Source: Sva-07 sp041685755 (GTDB lineage: Bacteria; Actinomycetota; Acidimicrobiia; Acidimicrobiales; Ilumatobacteraceae). From it: a DNA stretch of 64,000 bases. Of this stretch, positions 1 to 7,465 are shown in pieces. Position numbers and translations under genes: made by a program. The first letter of the stretch is position 1; each line of letters starts with the position of its first letter. The notes under the pieces are model-generated. The model did no database searches and had not been told where the DNA came from. It saw nothing but the letters and a program-made list of their open reading frames with translations. The stretch covers positions 1-64,000 of the forward strand of contig JAWLFC010000001.1 in assembly GCA_041685755.1 (NCBI GenBank). Direction: 5' to 3'.

Positions 1-1
1 G

Positions 2-664
2 TCGCACCGCCGCTTCGGCGTGGCGCTGTTCGAGATCGGCCACGTCTACCCACCGGCCGACGGCGAACTGCCCGGCGAGTACGAGGCGCTGACCGTGGTG
101 CTCGCCGGCCGGGAAGCGCCGGCGGCGATGGCGGTCTGGCGCGAGCTCGCCGCCGCCCTCGGCACGGGCGCCCGCATCGACCAGTCGAAGGTGCCGCCCG
201 GGCTGCACGCGACCCGCTCGGCGACCCTGCAGGCCGGGCGCGACCCGCTCGGCGCCGTCGGCGAGGTGGCACCCGACGTCCTCGAGGCGTTCGAGGTCGG
301 CGAGCGGGTCGCGATCCTGGAGGTCGACCTCGACCAGATCCTCGACCGCGAACCCAAGCCGAGCCAGTGGAAGCCGACGAGCCGGTACCCGTCGAGCGAC
401 CTCGACCTGTCGTTCGTGGTCCCCGAGGAGATCCCGGCCGAACGCGTCGAGAAAGCGGTCCGCCAGGGTGCCGGCAAGCTGCTGGTCGACCTCGACCTGT
501 TCGACGTCTACCGGGGCGAACACGCCGCCGAGGGCACGCGTTCGCTGGCCTACCGGATCCGGCTGCAGGCGCCCGACCGCAACCTCACCGACGCCGATGT
601 CGCCGAGGTGCGGCGCGGCGTCGAGGCCGCGACGAGCAAGCTCGGCGCCCAGCTGCGAAGCTGA
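2..664 (+). CDS. pheT: Phenylalanine--tRNA ligase beta subunit, C-terminal part
   Basis: This is the 3' end of a gene that begins before the window; 220 codons and the stop are visible. PheT pairs with PheS to charge tRNA-Phe in the cytoplasm. The visible part starts in the B3/B4-type core (HRRFGVALFEIG) and ends with a ferredoxin-fold anticodon-binding (FDX-ACB) domain from about residue 125, recognised by the run from SRYPSSDLDLSF to the typical ending in which conserved charged residues are followed by RNLTDADV. The reading frame is open from base 2. The next gene starts 4 bases after the stop, so the two are probably co-transcribed. I am confident of the family; only the upstream part is missing. 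Confidence 0.93.
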   Translation, partial: SHRRFGVALFEIGHVYPPADGELPGEYEALTVVLAGREAPAAMAVWRELAAALGTGARIDQSKVPPGLHATRSATLQAGRDPLGAVGEVAPDVLEAFEVGERVAILEVDLDQILDREPKPSQWKPTSRYPSSDLDLSFVVPEEIPAERVEKAVRQGAGKLLVDLDLFDVYRGEHAAEGTRSLAYRIRLQAPDRNLTDADVAEVRRGVEAATSKLGAQLRS

Positions 665-668
665 GGGA

Positions 669-1058
669 ATGGTTGCGCCCGGAGAGACGGATCTCGCCGC
701 GATGCTGGCGACGCTCGCCGTGCAGCGTCGACCGGGTGTCTTCACCTACATCGCCGTCGAGGTGCCGACCCCGGGGCTGCTCGCCGCGGCCCACGCCGTC
801 GTCAAGGAAGGGCCGTTGACGACGATCGTGCTGCCCGTCGAGGCGGCCGAGCGCGCCGGTCAGCTCGTGACGGTCCGTTTCGCCTGGCTGAGCCTCACCG
901 TCCAGTCGAGCCTCGAGGCGGTCGGCCTGACCGCGGCGATCAGCACCCGACTCGCCGAGCTCGACATCCCGTGCAACGTGCTCGCCGGCTACCACCACGA
1001 CCACCTGCTGGTCCCGATCGAACGCCTCGACGACGCCGTCGCCGCCCTCACCGCCTGA
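669..1058 (+). CDS. ACT domain-containing protein (COG3602-like)
   Basis: A 129-residue protein with a two-part ACT-type fold, resembling the small stand-alone ACT proteins of COG3602/DUF2241. Such domains usually bind amino acids or other small ligands, but the ligand is unknown. Recognisable pieces are FTYIAVEVP near residue 25 and the C-terminal segment PCNVLAGYHHDHLLVPIER, which is characteristic of the group. The ATG at 669 follows the pheT stop by 4 bases, suggesting translational coupling. The last 11 bases overlap the end of the convergent ATP-grasp gene on the other strand. The family assignment is by similarity to remembered sequences. The physiological role cannot be deduced from here. 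Confidence 0.75.
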   Translation: MVAPGETDLAAMLATLAVQRRPGVFTYIAVEVPTPGLLAAAHAVVKEGPLTTIVLPVEAAERAGQLVTVRFAWLSLTVQSSLEAVGLTAAISTRLAELDIPCNVLAGYHHDHLLVPIERLDDAVAALTA

Positions 1059-2403
1059 GGTCGAGGGCGGGGCTGAGGCCGCCGGTGTCGACGCCGAACT
1101 CGGCGGCGGCGAAGTCCCAGAACGCCGCGGCGCGATCGCCGGTCGACGGACCGGTGGGGGTCGCACGTGCGTCGTACACGCAGCGGACGAAACCCCCGCC
1201 GACCGTGACGTGGCCGGCGGCGACGTGCCCCTCGGTCGCCCACGACCACCGGCCGTCGGCGAACGCGACCGGTCGGTCGACCACGTCGACGTCGACGCCC
1301 AGTGCCCCCATCCAGGTGCCACCGCCGCGGCGTCGGTCTCCGTGGGCGAGCACGTCGACCTCGAGCTGTCGGGCATCGCGTCCGATGTCCTCTCCGGCGA
1401 CGATCAGGTCGTTGACGATCACCATCGGGATGCCCGTGCCGCGGGCGATCGTCATGATCCCGGCCCCGAAGCGCGGATTCAGCTCCGTCGGCCAGAAGCC
1501 GTCCAGGGCGACGACGCCGTCGACGGTGAACGTGCCCCGGAAGTCGAGCTCCTCGCGCAGCTGCTCGCCAGCGCGTCGCGCGATCGAGCGCATCTGCTCA
1601 CGCGTCGCCGGCGGCGGATCCCAGTAGGTGGCGCACCCGGCGTAGACGAGTTCGTTGTCGCGTCGAAGCGTCACCATCTCGACCGGACGCAGCACGGCGA
1701 CACCGTCGGGGAGGACGATGCCGTGGACCGAGCACGGGATCCCCTCCAGGAACGGCATCACCCGAACGGCGTCGCACGCAGGAGCCAGCGACTCGAGCGC
1801 TCGCTCACGGGTCACGTCGTCGGCCACCCAGTGGGTGTGGCGGGCACCGCCGTGGAAACCGTCCCGGGCGTCGGCTGCCCACACCGTGCCGGCTCCGCGA
1901 TCGAGCTCGCGCGAGGCGTCGGCGAAGTCGGTGAGGGCGACGACGACCGACGGCTGGCGGGCGATGCCGGCGCGGTCCCAGAACGCATCGACGACCACCT
2001 TGTCCTCGAGCGCCACCCACTCGGGGCGACGATGGGCGAGCAGCGACCGCCCGCACAGATCCGACGCCGTCGTGAGGAACGTCCCGATCACCAGCGCCTC
2101 GCGGTCGGGGTCGAACCGCTCGACGGCCTCGACCATCTCCGGTGTGGGGAAGTGCAGCGTCCGATCGGCGACGTGGATGCGTTCCATCTCGGTCAGCCCG
2201 TCGGGCGGGTCGACGATCACCGTCGGCACGTCGGGTTGTCGGCCCGCACCGCGACCCTCGGTCGCCACGACGAGGAAGTGCTCCACCCCGACCGAGCGCA
2301 ACAGCTCGATGTGATCGGTCCACGCCGCCGCGATCGCGCCCGCGAGCACGACCCGGCGGCCGCCGAACACCCGCCGCATCGGCTCGATCCACCACTCGTC
2401 CAT
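1048..2403 (-). CDS. ATP-grasp domain protein
   Basis: A 451-residue soluble protein. The middle and C-terminal parts look like an ATP-grasp ligase (carbamoyl-phosphate-synthase-like): EDKVVVDAFWDRAGI resembles the start of the ATP-grasp subdomain, and the stretch ending WPTELNPRFGAGI matches the metal- and ATP-binding end, with a conserved E and N. The N-terminal third (residues 1-110) is probably a pre-ATP-grasp fold. ATP-grasp enzymes join a carboxylate to an amine or thiol through an acyl phosphate; the substrate here is not evident. The ATG at 2403 is preceded 6 bases upstream by TACGGT on the minus strand, a plausible leaderless -10. It is divergent from the gene at 2427 and overlaps the ACT gene tail-to-tail by 11 bases. 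Confidence 0.7.
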   Translation of the reverse strand: MDEWWIEPMRRVFGGRRVVLAGAIAAAWTDHIELLRSVGVEHFLVVATEGRGAGRQPDVPTVIVDPPDGLTEMERIHVADRTLHFPTPEMVEAVERFDPDREALVIGTFLTTASDLCGRSLLAHRRPEWVALEDKVVVDAFWDRAGIARQPSVVVALTDFADASRELDRGAGTVWAADARDGFHGGARHTHWVADDVTRERALESLAPACDAVRVMPFLEGIPCSVHGIVLPDGVAVLRPVEMVTLRRDNELVYAGCATYWDPPPATREQMRSIARRAGEQLREELDFRGTFTVDGVVALDGFWPTELNPRFGAGIMTIARGTGIPMVIVNDLIVAGEDIGRDARQLEVDVLAHGDRRRGGGTWMGALGVDVDVVDRPVAFADGRWSWATEGHVAAGHVTVGGGFVRCVYDARATPTGPSTGDRAAAFWDFAAAEFGVDTGGLSPALDLRR

Positions 2404-2409
2404 CGCCGG

Positions 2410-2419
2410 ACCGTAGCGT
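2410..2419. promoter_or_regulatory. Candidate bidirectional -10 element (ANNNTANNNT)
   Basis: The ten bases ACCGTAGCGT hold a minus-strand -10 (TACGGT, 6 bases before the ATG at 2403) and a plus-strand -10 (TAGCGT, 7 bases before the GTG at 2427). The two share the central TA. Both spacings fit transcription starting at or next to the start codon. No -35 element is claimed. Confidence 0.5.
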
Positions 2420-2426
2420 CCACGCC

Positions 2427-2907
2427 GTGTTCGAGATCCTGACTTTTCGGTTGGCGCCGGGTGTCGACGAGCCGACGTTCCGGGCGCTGGACGAGCGCGT
2501 GCAGGTCGAGTTCGCCTACCACCAGCCCGGTTTCCTGCGCCGCTCCCTCGGCCGCCACGCCGACGGGCGATGGCTCGCACTCTCCGTCTGGGCCGACGCC
2601 GAGTCGGCGCTCGCCGCCGCCCGGGCCTTCGAGCGCTCGGAGCTGGGCGCCGAATTCGCTGCGCTGATGGCCGCCGCCGACGTGGAGCGCNNNNNNNNNN
2701 NNNNNNNNNNNNNNNNNNNNNNNNNNNNNNNNNNNNNNNNNNNNNNNNNNNNNNNNNNNNNNNNNNNNNNNNNNNNNNNNNNNNNNNNNNGCCGACGCCG
2801 AGTCGGCGCTCGCCGCCGCCCGGGCCTTCGAGCGCTCGGAGCTGGGCGCCGAATTCGCTGCGCTGATGGCCGCCGCCGACGTGGAGCGCTTCCACGGCGT
2901 CGACTGA
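2427..2907 (+). CDS. ABM-like dimeric alpha/beta-barrel protein, interrupted by an assembly gap
   Basis: A small protein that begins FEILTFRLAPGVDEPTF after a GTG start and looks like an antibiotic-biosynthesis-monooxygenase-type (ferredoxin-like, dimeric alpha/beta barrel) protein. Function unknown. The coding sequence is broken by 100 Ns at 2691-2790. Bases 2592-2690 before the gap and 2791-2889 after it are identical and encode the same residues, ADAESALAAARAFERSELG and onward, so the two contig ends overlap. Collapsing the duplicate gives a clean 93-codon protein ending FHGVD, the usual size for this fold. As deposited the frame is shifted by the gap. TAGCGT lies 7 bases before the GTG. 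Confidence 0.7.
2691..2790. other. Assembly gap (100 N), probably spurious
   Basis: Exactly 100 Ns, the usual placeholder for a gap of unknown size. The 99 bases before it (2592-2690) and the 99 bases after it (2791-2889) are the same sequence, so the neighbouring contigs very likely overlap and nothing is missing. Confidence 0.95.
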
Positions 2908-2928
2908 CCCGGGACGGCGAGCCCGGCG

Positions 2929-3282
2929 CTACTGCTGCACGAGCACCAGCGCGTTGCCCTCGGGATCCTCGATCGCAGCGATCGTCGGGCCGCCGGGCAC
3001 GTCGAACGGCTCCGACACCACCGTCCCACCGAGTTCCGGTACCCGTGCCAACGAGTCGGTGAGGTCGCGCACCTGGACGTACAGCGCGATGCCGCTGCGG
3101 TCGGCCTGGCGCATGTGCCCGGCCGGGCCGGGCTCGGGGCCGCCGAGACCACTCGGGATGTTCATGATCGGTCCGTCGCCGATCGGCCAGTTGAACAGCT
3201 CGCCGTAGAAGCGGCGTTGCACCTCGGTGTCGCGGGCGAGGATCTCGAAGTGGACGATCGGTCGGCGCCAGTCGGCGGTCAT
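2929..3282 (-). CDS. VOC (glyoxalase/bleomycin-resistance fold) family protein
   Basis: A 117-residue single-domain protein of the vicinal oxygen chelate superfamily. It starts MTADWRRPIVHFEILARDTE, where the H of VHFEI is a usual first metal ligand. It has the RRFYGELFNWPIG segment typical of the COG3324-like group, and ends with IEDPEGNALVLVQQ, where the E before GN is at the usual last ligand position. Members bind a divalent metal and act on small molecules; the substrate is not deducible. The gene lies between the ABM-like gene (convergent) and the DksA-like gene on the same strand, 30 bases apart. Confidence 0.8.
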   Translation of the reverse strand: MTADWRRPIVHFEILARDTEVQRRFYGELFNWPIGDGPIMNIPSGLGGPEPGPAGHMRQADRSGIALYVQVRDLTDSLARVPELGGTVVSEPFDVPGGPTIAAIEDPEGNALVLVQQ

Positions 3283-3312
3283 CGAGTCAGCCTCGCGCGC
3301 GGGACCGCGCGC

Positions 3313-3627
3313 TCAGCGGATGTTGGTCCGAGCGGTCGGGATGGCGTCGAGGCGCTCGGGATCGATCGGCTCGCCGGTCTCCTCGTCGATGCCGTACGTG
3401 CCGTCCTCGATCCGGCGCAGGGCGGCGTCGATCTCGCCGATCGAGTGCAGCAGGTCGGAGCGCATGTTCAGGTCGTTCGTCAACTCCGTGGTGTCGGCGG
3501 CGCCGTCACCGCCGAGCATCTCGATCGGTCCGTCGTCGCTGCGGTCGTGTTCCACGCTGTCGAGTTGACGCTGCAGGTGCGCGCGCTCGTCGAGCAGGCG
3601 CTGCCGGGCGGAGTCCAGGTCGACCAT
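3313..3627 (-). CDS. DksA/TraR-like protein lacking the zinc-finger cysteines
   Basis: A 104-residue protein with an N-terminal coiled-coil-like helix pair (residues 5-75) and a C-terminal segment that aligns clearly with the DksA/TraR C4 zinc finger (YGI..E.GEPI...RL.AIPTAR). At the four cysteine positions it has Asp81, Thr84 and Asn102, and the chain ends before the fourth. The protein therefore keeps the sequence frame of the finger but cannot bind zinc the normal way. DksA relatives act in the RNA-polymerase secondary channel; whether this one does is unknown. It may form an operon with the VOC gene downstream. The length is normal for small actinobacterial DksA-like proteins. Confidence 0.8.
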   Translation of the reverse strand: MVDLDSARQRLLDERAHLQRQLDSVEHDRSDDGPIEMLGGDGAADTTELTNDLNMRSDLLHSIGEIDAALRRIEDGTYGIDEETGEPIDPERLDAIPTARTNIR

Positions 3628-3669
3628 GGCCGGTCATCGTTGCACCCGGTGGGCCCGGCGTCCAACAAC

Positions 3670-4239
3670 TCAGTTCGAACTGAGGTCGTCCGGGGCGTCG
3701 GCGAGCCAGGCGAGGCGCCCGGGCTGGCGGCGCAGGACGGTGCGCCACAGCTCGTCGGGTTCGGGGGAGAACACGTCGCCCGGCTCGGAGTCGAGCACCA
3801 GCCACGCTCCGGCGTCGATCTCGCCCTCCAACTGGCCTGGCCCCCACCCGGCGTACCCCCGGAAGACCCGGACCCCCTTGACCTCGGCGGCGACGAGCGC
3901 CGGGTCGGCGGTCAGGTCGGCCGAGGCGATCGTCCCGACGATCGGGGAGAGGTACTCCTCCTCGCCCGACAGCGGCTGCGCCGTCTCGGCGAGGGCGATG
4001 AGGGCCGACTCCTCGACGGGACCGCCGCTGAACACCGACGACGGCGCCGACTGCAGGTCGATCCAGCGATCGAGCGGCTCGTCGAGCGCTTCGTAGCTCG
4101 GCCGGTTGATCACCACGCCGATCGCTCCCTCGTCGTGGTGCTCGAGGACGAAGATCACGGTGCGGTCGAAGTTGGCGTCCTCCAGCGGGGGAGTGGCCAC
4201 GAGCAGGCGGCCCTTCGTCGGCGACGTTCCCGGAATCAT
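3670..4239 (-). CDS. YqgE/AlgH family protein
   Basis: A 189-residue protein of the YqgE/AlgH family (DUF179). Diagnostic segments are GRLLVATPPLEDANFDRTVI at the N-terminus, GAIGVVINRPS near residue 40, the VFSGGPV motif near residue 70, and GYAGWGPGQLEGEI near residue 130. The family is widespread but its biochemical role is unsettled. The ATG at 4239 is chosen because it gives the usual MIPGTSPTKGRLLVA start; longer versions run into the argC region. It is divergent from argC with 72 bases between starts, a region that carries the putative arginine operator. Confidence 0.88.
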   Translation of the reverse strand: MIPGTSPTKGRLLVATPPLEDANFDRTVIFVLEHHDEGAIGVVINRPSYEALDEPLDRWIDLQSAPSSVFSGGPVEESALIALAETAQPLSGEEEYLSPIVGTIASADLTADPALVAAEVKGVRVFRGYAGWGPGQLEGEIDAGAWLVLDSEPGDVFSPEPDELWRTVLRRQPGRLAWLADAPDDLSSN

Positions 4240-4275
4240 GCCACCAGTCTGCCAGCGCGCCCGCCTGCCCACAGG

Positions 4276-4309
4276 TTGCATGGCCATCCGGAACTCTGTA
4301 TGTTCATCC
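4276..4309 (+). promoter_or_regulatory. Putative argC promoter with tandem ARG boxes
   Basis: Two similar 13-base elements, TGCATGGCCATCC (4277-4289) and TGTATGTTCATCC (4297-4309), lie exactly 20 bases apart. That is close to the roughly one-to-two-turn spacing of paired ArgR boxes. The second contains TATGTT (4299-4304), ending 7 bases before the argC ATG at 4312; TTGCAT (4276-4281) lies 17 bases upstream of it and could be the -35. The elements thus overlap a plausible leaderless promoter, as expected for repression by the ArgR encoded in the same operon. Confidence 0.5.
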
Positions 4310-4311
4310 AG

Positions 4312-5343
4312 ATGTCCCTGGAGACCCCCGTCAGCGTCGGCATCGTCGGCGCCTCCGGCTACACCGGCGCCGAGCTGCTGCGACTCGCCGCCCAGCACCC
4401 GAGCTTCGACGTGCGCATCGCCACCGGCGACTCGATGGCGGGTCGGCGAGCGGCCGAGCTCTACCCGTCGCTGGAGGTCGCCTACCCCGACCTCGTGTTC
4501 GCCGAGTTCGACATCGACACCGTTCGCGGGCTCGACCTCGTCTTCCTCGGTCTCCCTCACGGCGCGTCGATGGAGCTGGCGCCGTCACTCGTCGGCGAGG
4601 TCGGCTGCGTCGTCGACCTGTCGGCGGCGTTCCGCCTGAAGGACCCTGCTGCCTATCCCCGCTTCTACGGCTTCGAGCACACGCAACTCGACCTGCTCGC
4701 CGAGGCGGTGTTCGGCCTGCCCGAGCTGCACCGTGGCGAGCTGAAGGGCGCCCGCCTCGTCGCCACGCCCGGCTGCCACGTCACCGCGGCGACGCTGGCA
4801 CTGCGGCCACTGGTCGAGGCCGGCCTCGTGGACACCGCCAGCATCGTGGTCAACACCCTCACGGGCATCACCGGTGCCGGCAGGGCGCCGACCGACACCA
4901 ACGTGTTCACCAACATCGACTCCAATGCCGTCCCGTACGGCCTGCTCGCGCACCGGCACACGCCGGAGATGGAGCAGGAGATCGGTGCGCAGCTGCTGTT
5001 CACCCCGCACCTCGTGCCCATGAGCCGCGGGCTGCTCGCCACCTGCACCGCGCCGGCCGCCGACGGTTGCACCGACACCGCCGTCACCGACTCGCTCCGG
5101 GCCTTCTACGCCGACGAACCGTTCGTCGCCGTGCTCGACGCGCCACCCGCCACCAAGTCGGTGCTCGGCTCGAACGCCGCCCACGTGGCTGCCCGCTACG
5201 ACGAACGCACCGGCACGGTGGTCACGATGTGCGCCATCGACAACCTCACCAAGGGCGCCTCCGGTGGCGCGGTCCAGGCCGCCAACGTCGCCCTCGGCCT
5301 CGACGAGACCGCCGGTCTCACCACGATCGGCCTGGCACCGTGA
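4312..5343 (+). CDS. argC: N-acetyl-gamma-glutamyl-phosphate reductase
   Basis: A 343-residue enzyme that reduces N-acetylglutamyl phosphate to the semialdehyde with NADPH, the third step of arginine synthesis. The NADP-binding motif GASGYTG is at 13-19 and the catalytic Cys155 is in TPGCHVTA. The tripeptide after the nucleophile is CHVT, where most bacterial enzymes have CYPT. The start at 4312 (MSLETPVSVGIVG) is preferred because TATGTT lies 7 bases upstream; an in-frame ATG at 4300 would add four residues and overlap that element. The stop overlaps the GTG of argB by 4 bases. It is the first gene of the arg operon. Confidence 0.95.
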   Translation: MSLETPVSVGIVGASGYTGAELLRLAAQHPSFDVRIATGDSMAGRRAAELYPSLEVAYPDLVFAEFDIDTVRGLDLVFLGLPHGASMELAPSLVGEVGCVVDLSAAFRLKDPAAYPRFYGFEHTQLDLLAEAVFGLPELHRGELKGARLVATPGCHVTAATLALRPLVEAGLVDTASIVVNTLTGITGAGRAPTDTNVFTNIDSNAVPYGLLAHRHTPEMEQEIGAQLLFTPHLVPMSRGLLATCTAPAADGCTDTAVTDSLRAFYADEPFVAVLDAPPATKSVLGSNAAHVAARYDERTGTVVTMCAIDNLTKGASGGAVQAANVALGLDETAGLTTIGLAP

Positions 5344-6263
5344 CGTCGACCACCATCGCCGGGAGCGCCGGCTCGGCGGCCTCGGTCAAGGCGTCGGTCC
5401 TCGTCGAGGCCCTGCCCTACATCCGGCGCTTCGCCGGCAAGACCGTCGTCGTCAAGTACGGGGGCAACGCCCTCGCCGGAACGTCCGAGCACGACGCCCT
5501 CACCCTGTTCGCCGAGGACATCGTGCTGATGCGCCTCGTCGGGATGCGCCCGATCGTCGTCCACGGTGGCGGCCCACAGATCTCCGAGCTGATGGCGCGC
5601 CTCGGCAAACAACCCGAGTTCGTCGACGGCCTGCGTGTCACCGACGCCGAGACCGTCGACATCGCCCGGATGGTCCTCAAGGGCCAGGTCAACCCGCAGC
5701 TCGTCGCCGCCATCAACGTCCACGGCCGGTTCGCCGTGGGCATCTCCGGCGTCGATGCCGGGCTGATCAGGGCGACGGCGCGCAACGCCGAGCTCGGCTT
5801 CGTCGGCGACGTCACCGAGATCAACCCCGAGGTGATCCACGGCCTGATCGACGACGAGTTCATCCCGGTGATCGCCACGATCGGCAGCGACGAGACCGGC
5901 CAGGCGTACAACATCAACGCCGACACCGTCGCCGGGGCGATCGCCGAGGCGATCGGCGCCGAGAAGCTCGTCTACCTGACCGACATCGAGGGGTTGCGGC
6001 GCGACGTCGCCGACGCCGCCAGCCTGATCCGCCAGGTCACCGCCGACGAACTCGACCGCCTGGTCGCCGACGGCGTGATCGCCGGCGGGATGATCCCGAA
6101 GGTCGCCAGCTGCATCCACGCCGTGCGCCACGGCGTCCACCGGGCGCACATCCTCGACGGCCGCATCGCTCACGTGCTGCTGCTGGAGGTCTTCACCGAC
6201 GACGGCATCGGCACGATGATCATGGACCGATACGACGACGAACCGACGGGAGCGCTGACATGA
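5340..6263 (+). CDS. argB: Acetylglutamate kinase
   Basis: A 307-residue amino-acid kinase that phosphorylates N-acetylglutamate, the second step of arginine synthesis. Motifs: KYGGNAL at 39-45, HGGGPQ at 75-80 and the YNINADTVAGAIA nucleotide-binding region near 195. The N-terminal helix before KTVVVKYGG (about residues 16-34) is the extension found in arginine-inhibited hexameric kinases, so feedback inhibition is likely. The GTG start at 5340 overlaps the argC stop (GTGA). The stop overlaps the argD ATG. No argJ separates it from argC, unlike the common actinobacterial order argC-argJ-argB. Confidence 0.95.
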   Translation: MTSTTIAGSAGSAASVKASVLVEALPYIRRFAGKTVVVKYGGNALAGTSEHDALTLFAEDIVLMRLVGMRPIVVHGGGPQISELMARLGKQPEFVDGLRVTDAETVDIARMVLKGQVNPQLVAAINVHGRFAVGISGVDAGLIRATARNAELGFVGDVTEINPEVIHGLIDDEFIPVIATIGSDETGQAYNINADTVAGAIAEAIGAEKLVYLTDIEGLRRDVADAASLIRQVTADELDRLVADGVIAGGMIPKVASCIHAVRHGVHRAHILDGRIAHVLLLEVFTDDGIGTMIMDRYDDEPTGALT

Positions 6264-7465
6264 CCCACGCCTTCGAGCACGCGCCGATGGCGAACTGCCC
6301 GTTCATGCCCGTGTTCGGGCCACCGGCCGTCATGTTCGAGCGCGGGCGCGGCACCGAGCTCTGGGACTCGAACGGCAAGCGGTACCTCGACTTCCTCGCT
6401 GGTATCGCCGTCGTCTCACTCGGTCACGCCAATCCGGTGGTGTCCGAAGCGGTGGGCGACCAGCTCGACCGGCTCCTGCACGTGTCGAACTTCTTCGCCA
6501 ACCCCGTCGCCACCGAGGCGGCCGTCAAGGTCAACGACCTGCTCCGCGAGGCCACCGGACATCGTGGCCAGATCTTCTTCACCAACTCCGGCGCCGAGTC
6601 CAACGAGTGCGCCATCAAGCTCGCCCGCAAACACGGCGGCCGCGGTCGCCACACCGTCGTCAGCGCCCTCGGGAGCTTCCACGGCCGAACGCTGGCGACG
6701 CTCGCCGCCACCGGACAGCCGGCCAAGCACGAACCGTTCGCTCCGATGCCGGAAGGTTTCCGCCATGTCGCCTGGGACGACCTCGACGCGATGCGCCAGG
6801 CGGTCGACGGCTCGGTCGCCGCGGTGCTCATCGAGCCGATCCTGGGTGAGGGAGGCGTGCACCCCGCCACGACGGAGTATCTCCAGGGCATCCGGCAGCT
6901 CTGTGACGAGCTGGGGGCGCTGATGATCGTCGACGAGATCCAGACCGGCTTCGCCCGAACCGGTCGCTGGTTCGGCTTCGAGCACGCCGGTGTCAGCCCC
7001 GACGTCGTGACCCTGGCCAAGGCGATGGGCAACGGGATGCCGATCGGCGCCTGCTGGGCGCGCACCGAAGTCGCGGCGGCTTTCGAGCCCGGCGACCACG
7101 GCAGCACCTACTCGGGCACGGCGATCGCGACTGCCGCCGTCAACGCCGTGATCGACGAGATGCAGCGCATCGACGCCCCCGCCGTCGCCGAACGCCAGGG
7201 GCGCCGGATCGTCGACGGCCTGCGCTCCGTCGCCGGGGTCGTCGACGTCCGCGGTCGGGGCCTGATGCTCGGGGTCGAACTGGCCGAGGGCATCGACGCC
7301 AAGGCGATCTCGCTCGACCTGCTCGAGCGGGGCCTGATCGCCAACGCCGTCACGCCGTCGGCTCTGCGTCTCGTGCCGCCGATCACGGCCACCGACGCCG
7401 AGATCGACGAGGCCGTCGAGCTGATCCGCATCGCGTTGGCAGCAGCGATGGGAGCGACGCCGTGA
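6260..7465 (+). CDS. argD: Acetylornithine aminotransferase
   Basis: A 401-residue class-III, PLP-dependent aminotransferase that converts N-acetylglutamate semialdehyde to N-acetylornithine. The PLP lysine is Lys254 in TLAKAMGNGMPIGA. Asp225 in MIVDEIQTGFARTG binds the pyridine nitrogen, and FTNSGAESNECAIK (107-120) binds the phosphate. Length and order fit ArgD rather than other class-III enzymes, and the position inside the arg operon supports this. ATG at 6260 overlaps the argB stop (ATGA), and the stop overlaps the argF GTG. Confidence 0.94.
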   Translation: MTHAFEHAPMANCPFMPVFGPPAVMFERGRGTELWDSNGKRYLDFLAGIAVVSLGHANPVVSEAVGDQLDRLLHVSNFFANPVATEAAVKVNDLLREATGHRGQIFFTNSGAESNECAIKLARKHGGRGRHTVVSALGSFHGRTLATLAATGQPAKHEPFAPMPEGFRHVAWDDLDAMRQAVDGSVAAVLIEPILGEGGVHPATTEYLQGIRQLCDELGALMIVDEIQTGFARTGRWFGFEHAGVSPDVVTLAKAMGNGMPIGACWARTEVAAAFEPGDHGSTYSGTAIATAAVNAVIDEMQRIDAPAVAERQGRRIVDGLRSVAGVVDVRGRGLMLGVELAEGIDAKAISLDLLERGLIANAVTPSALRLVPPITATDAEIDEAVELIRIALAAAMGATP

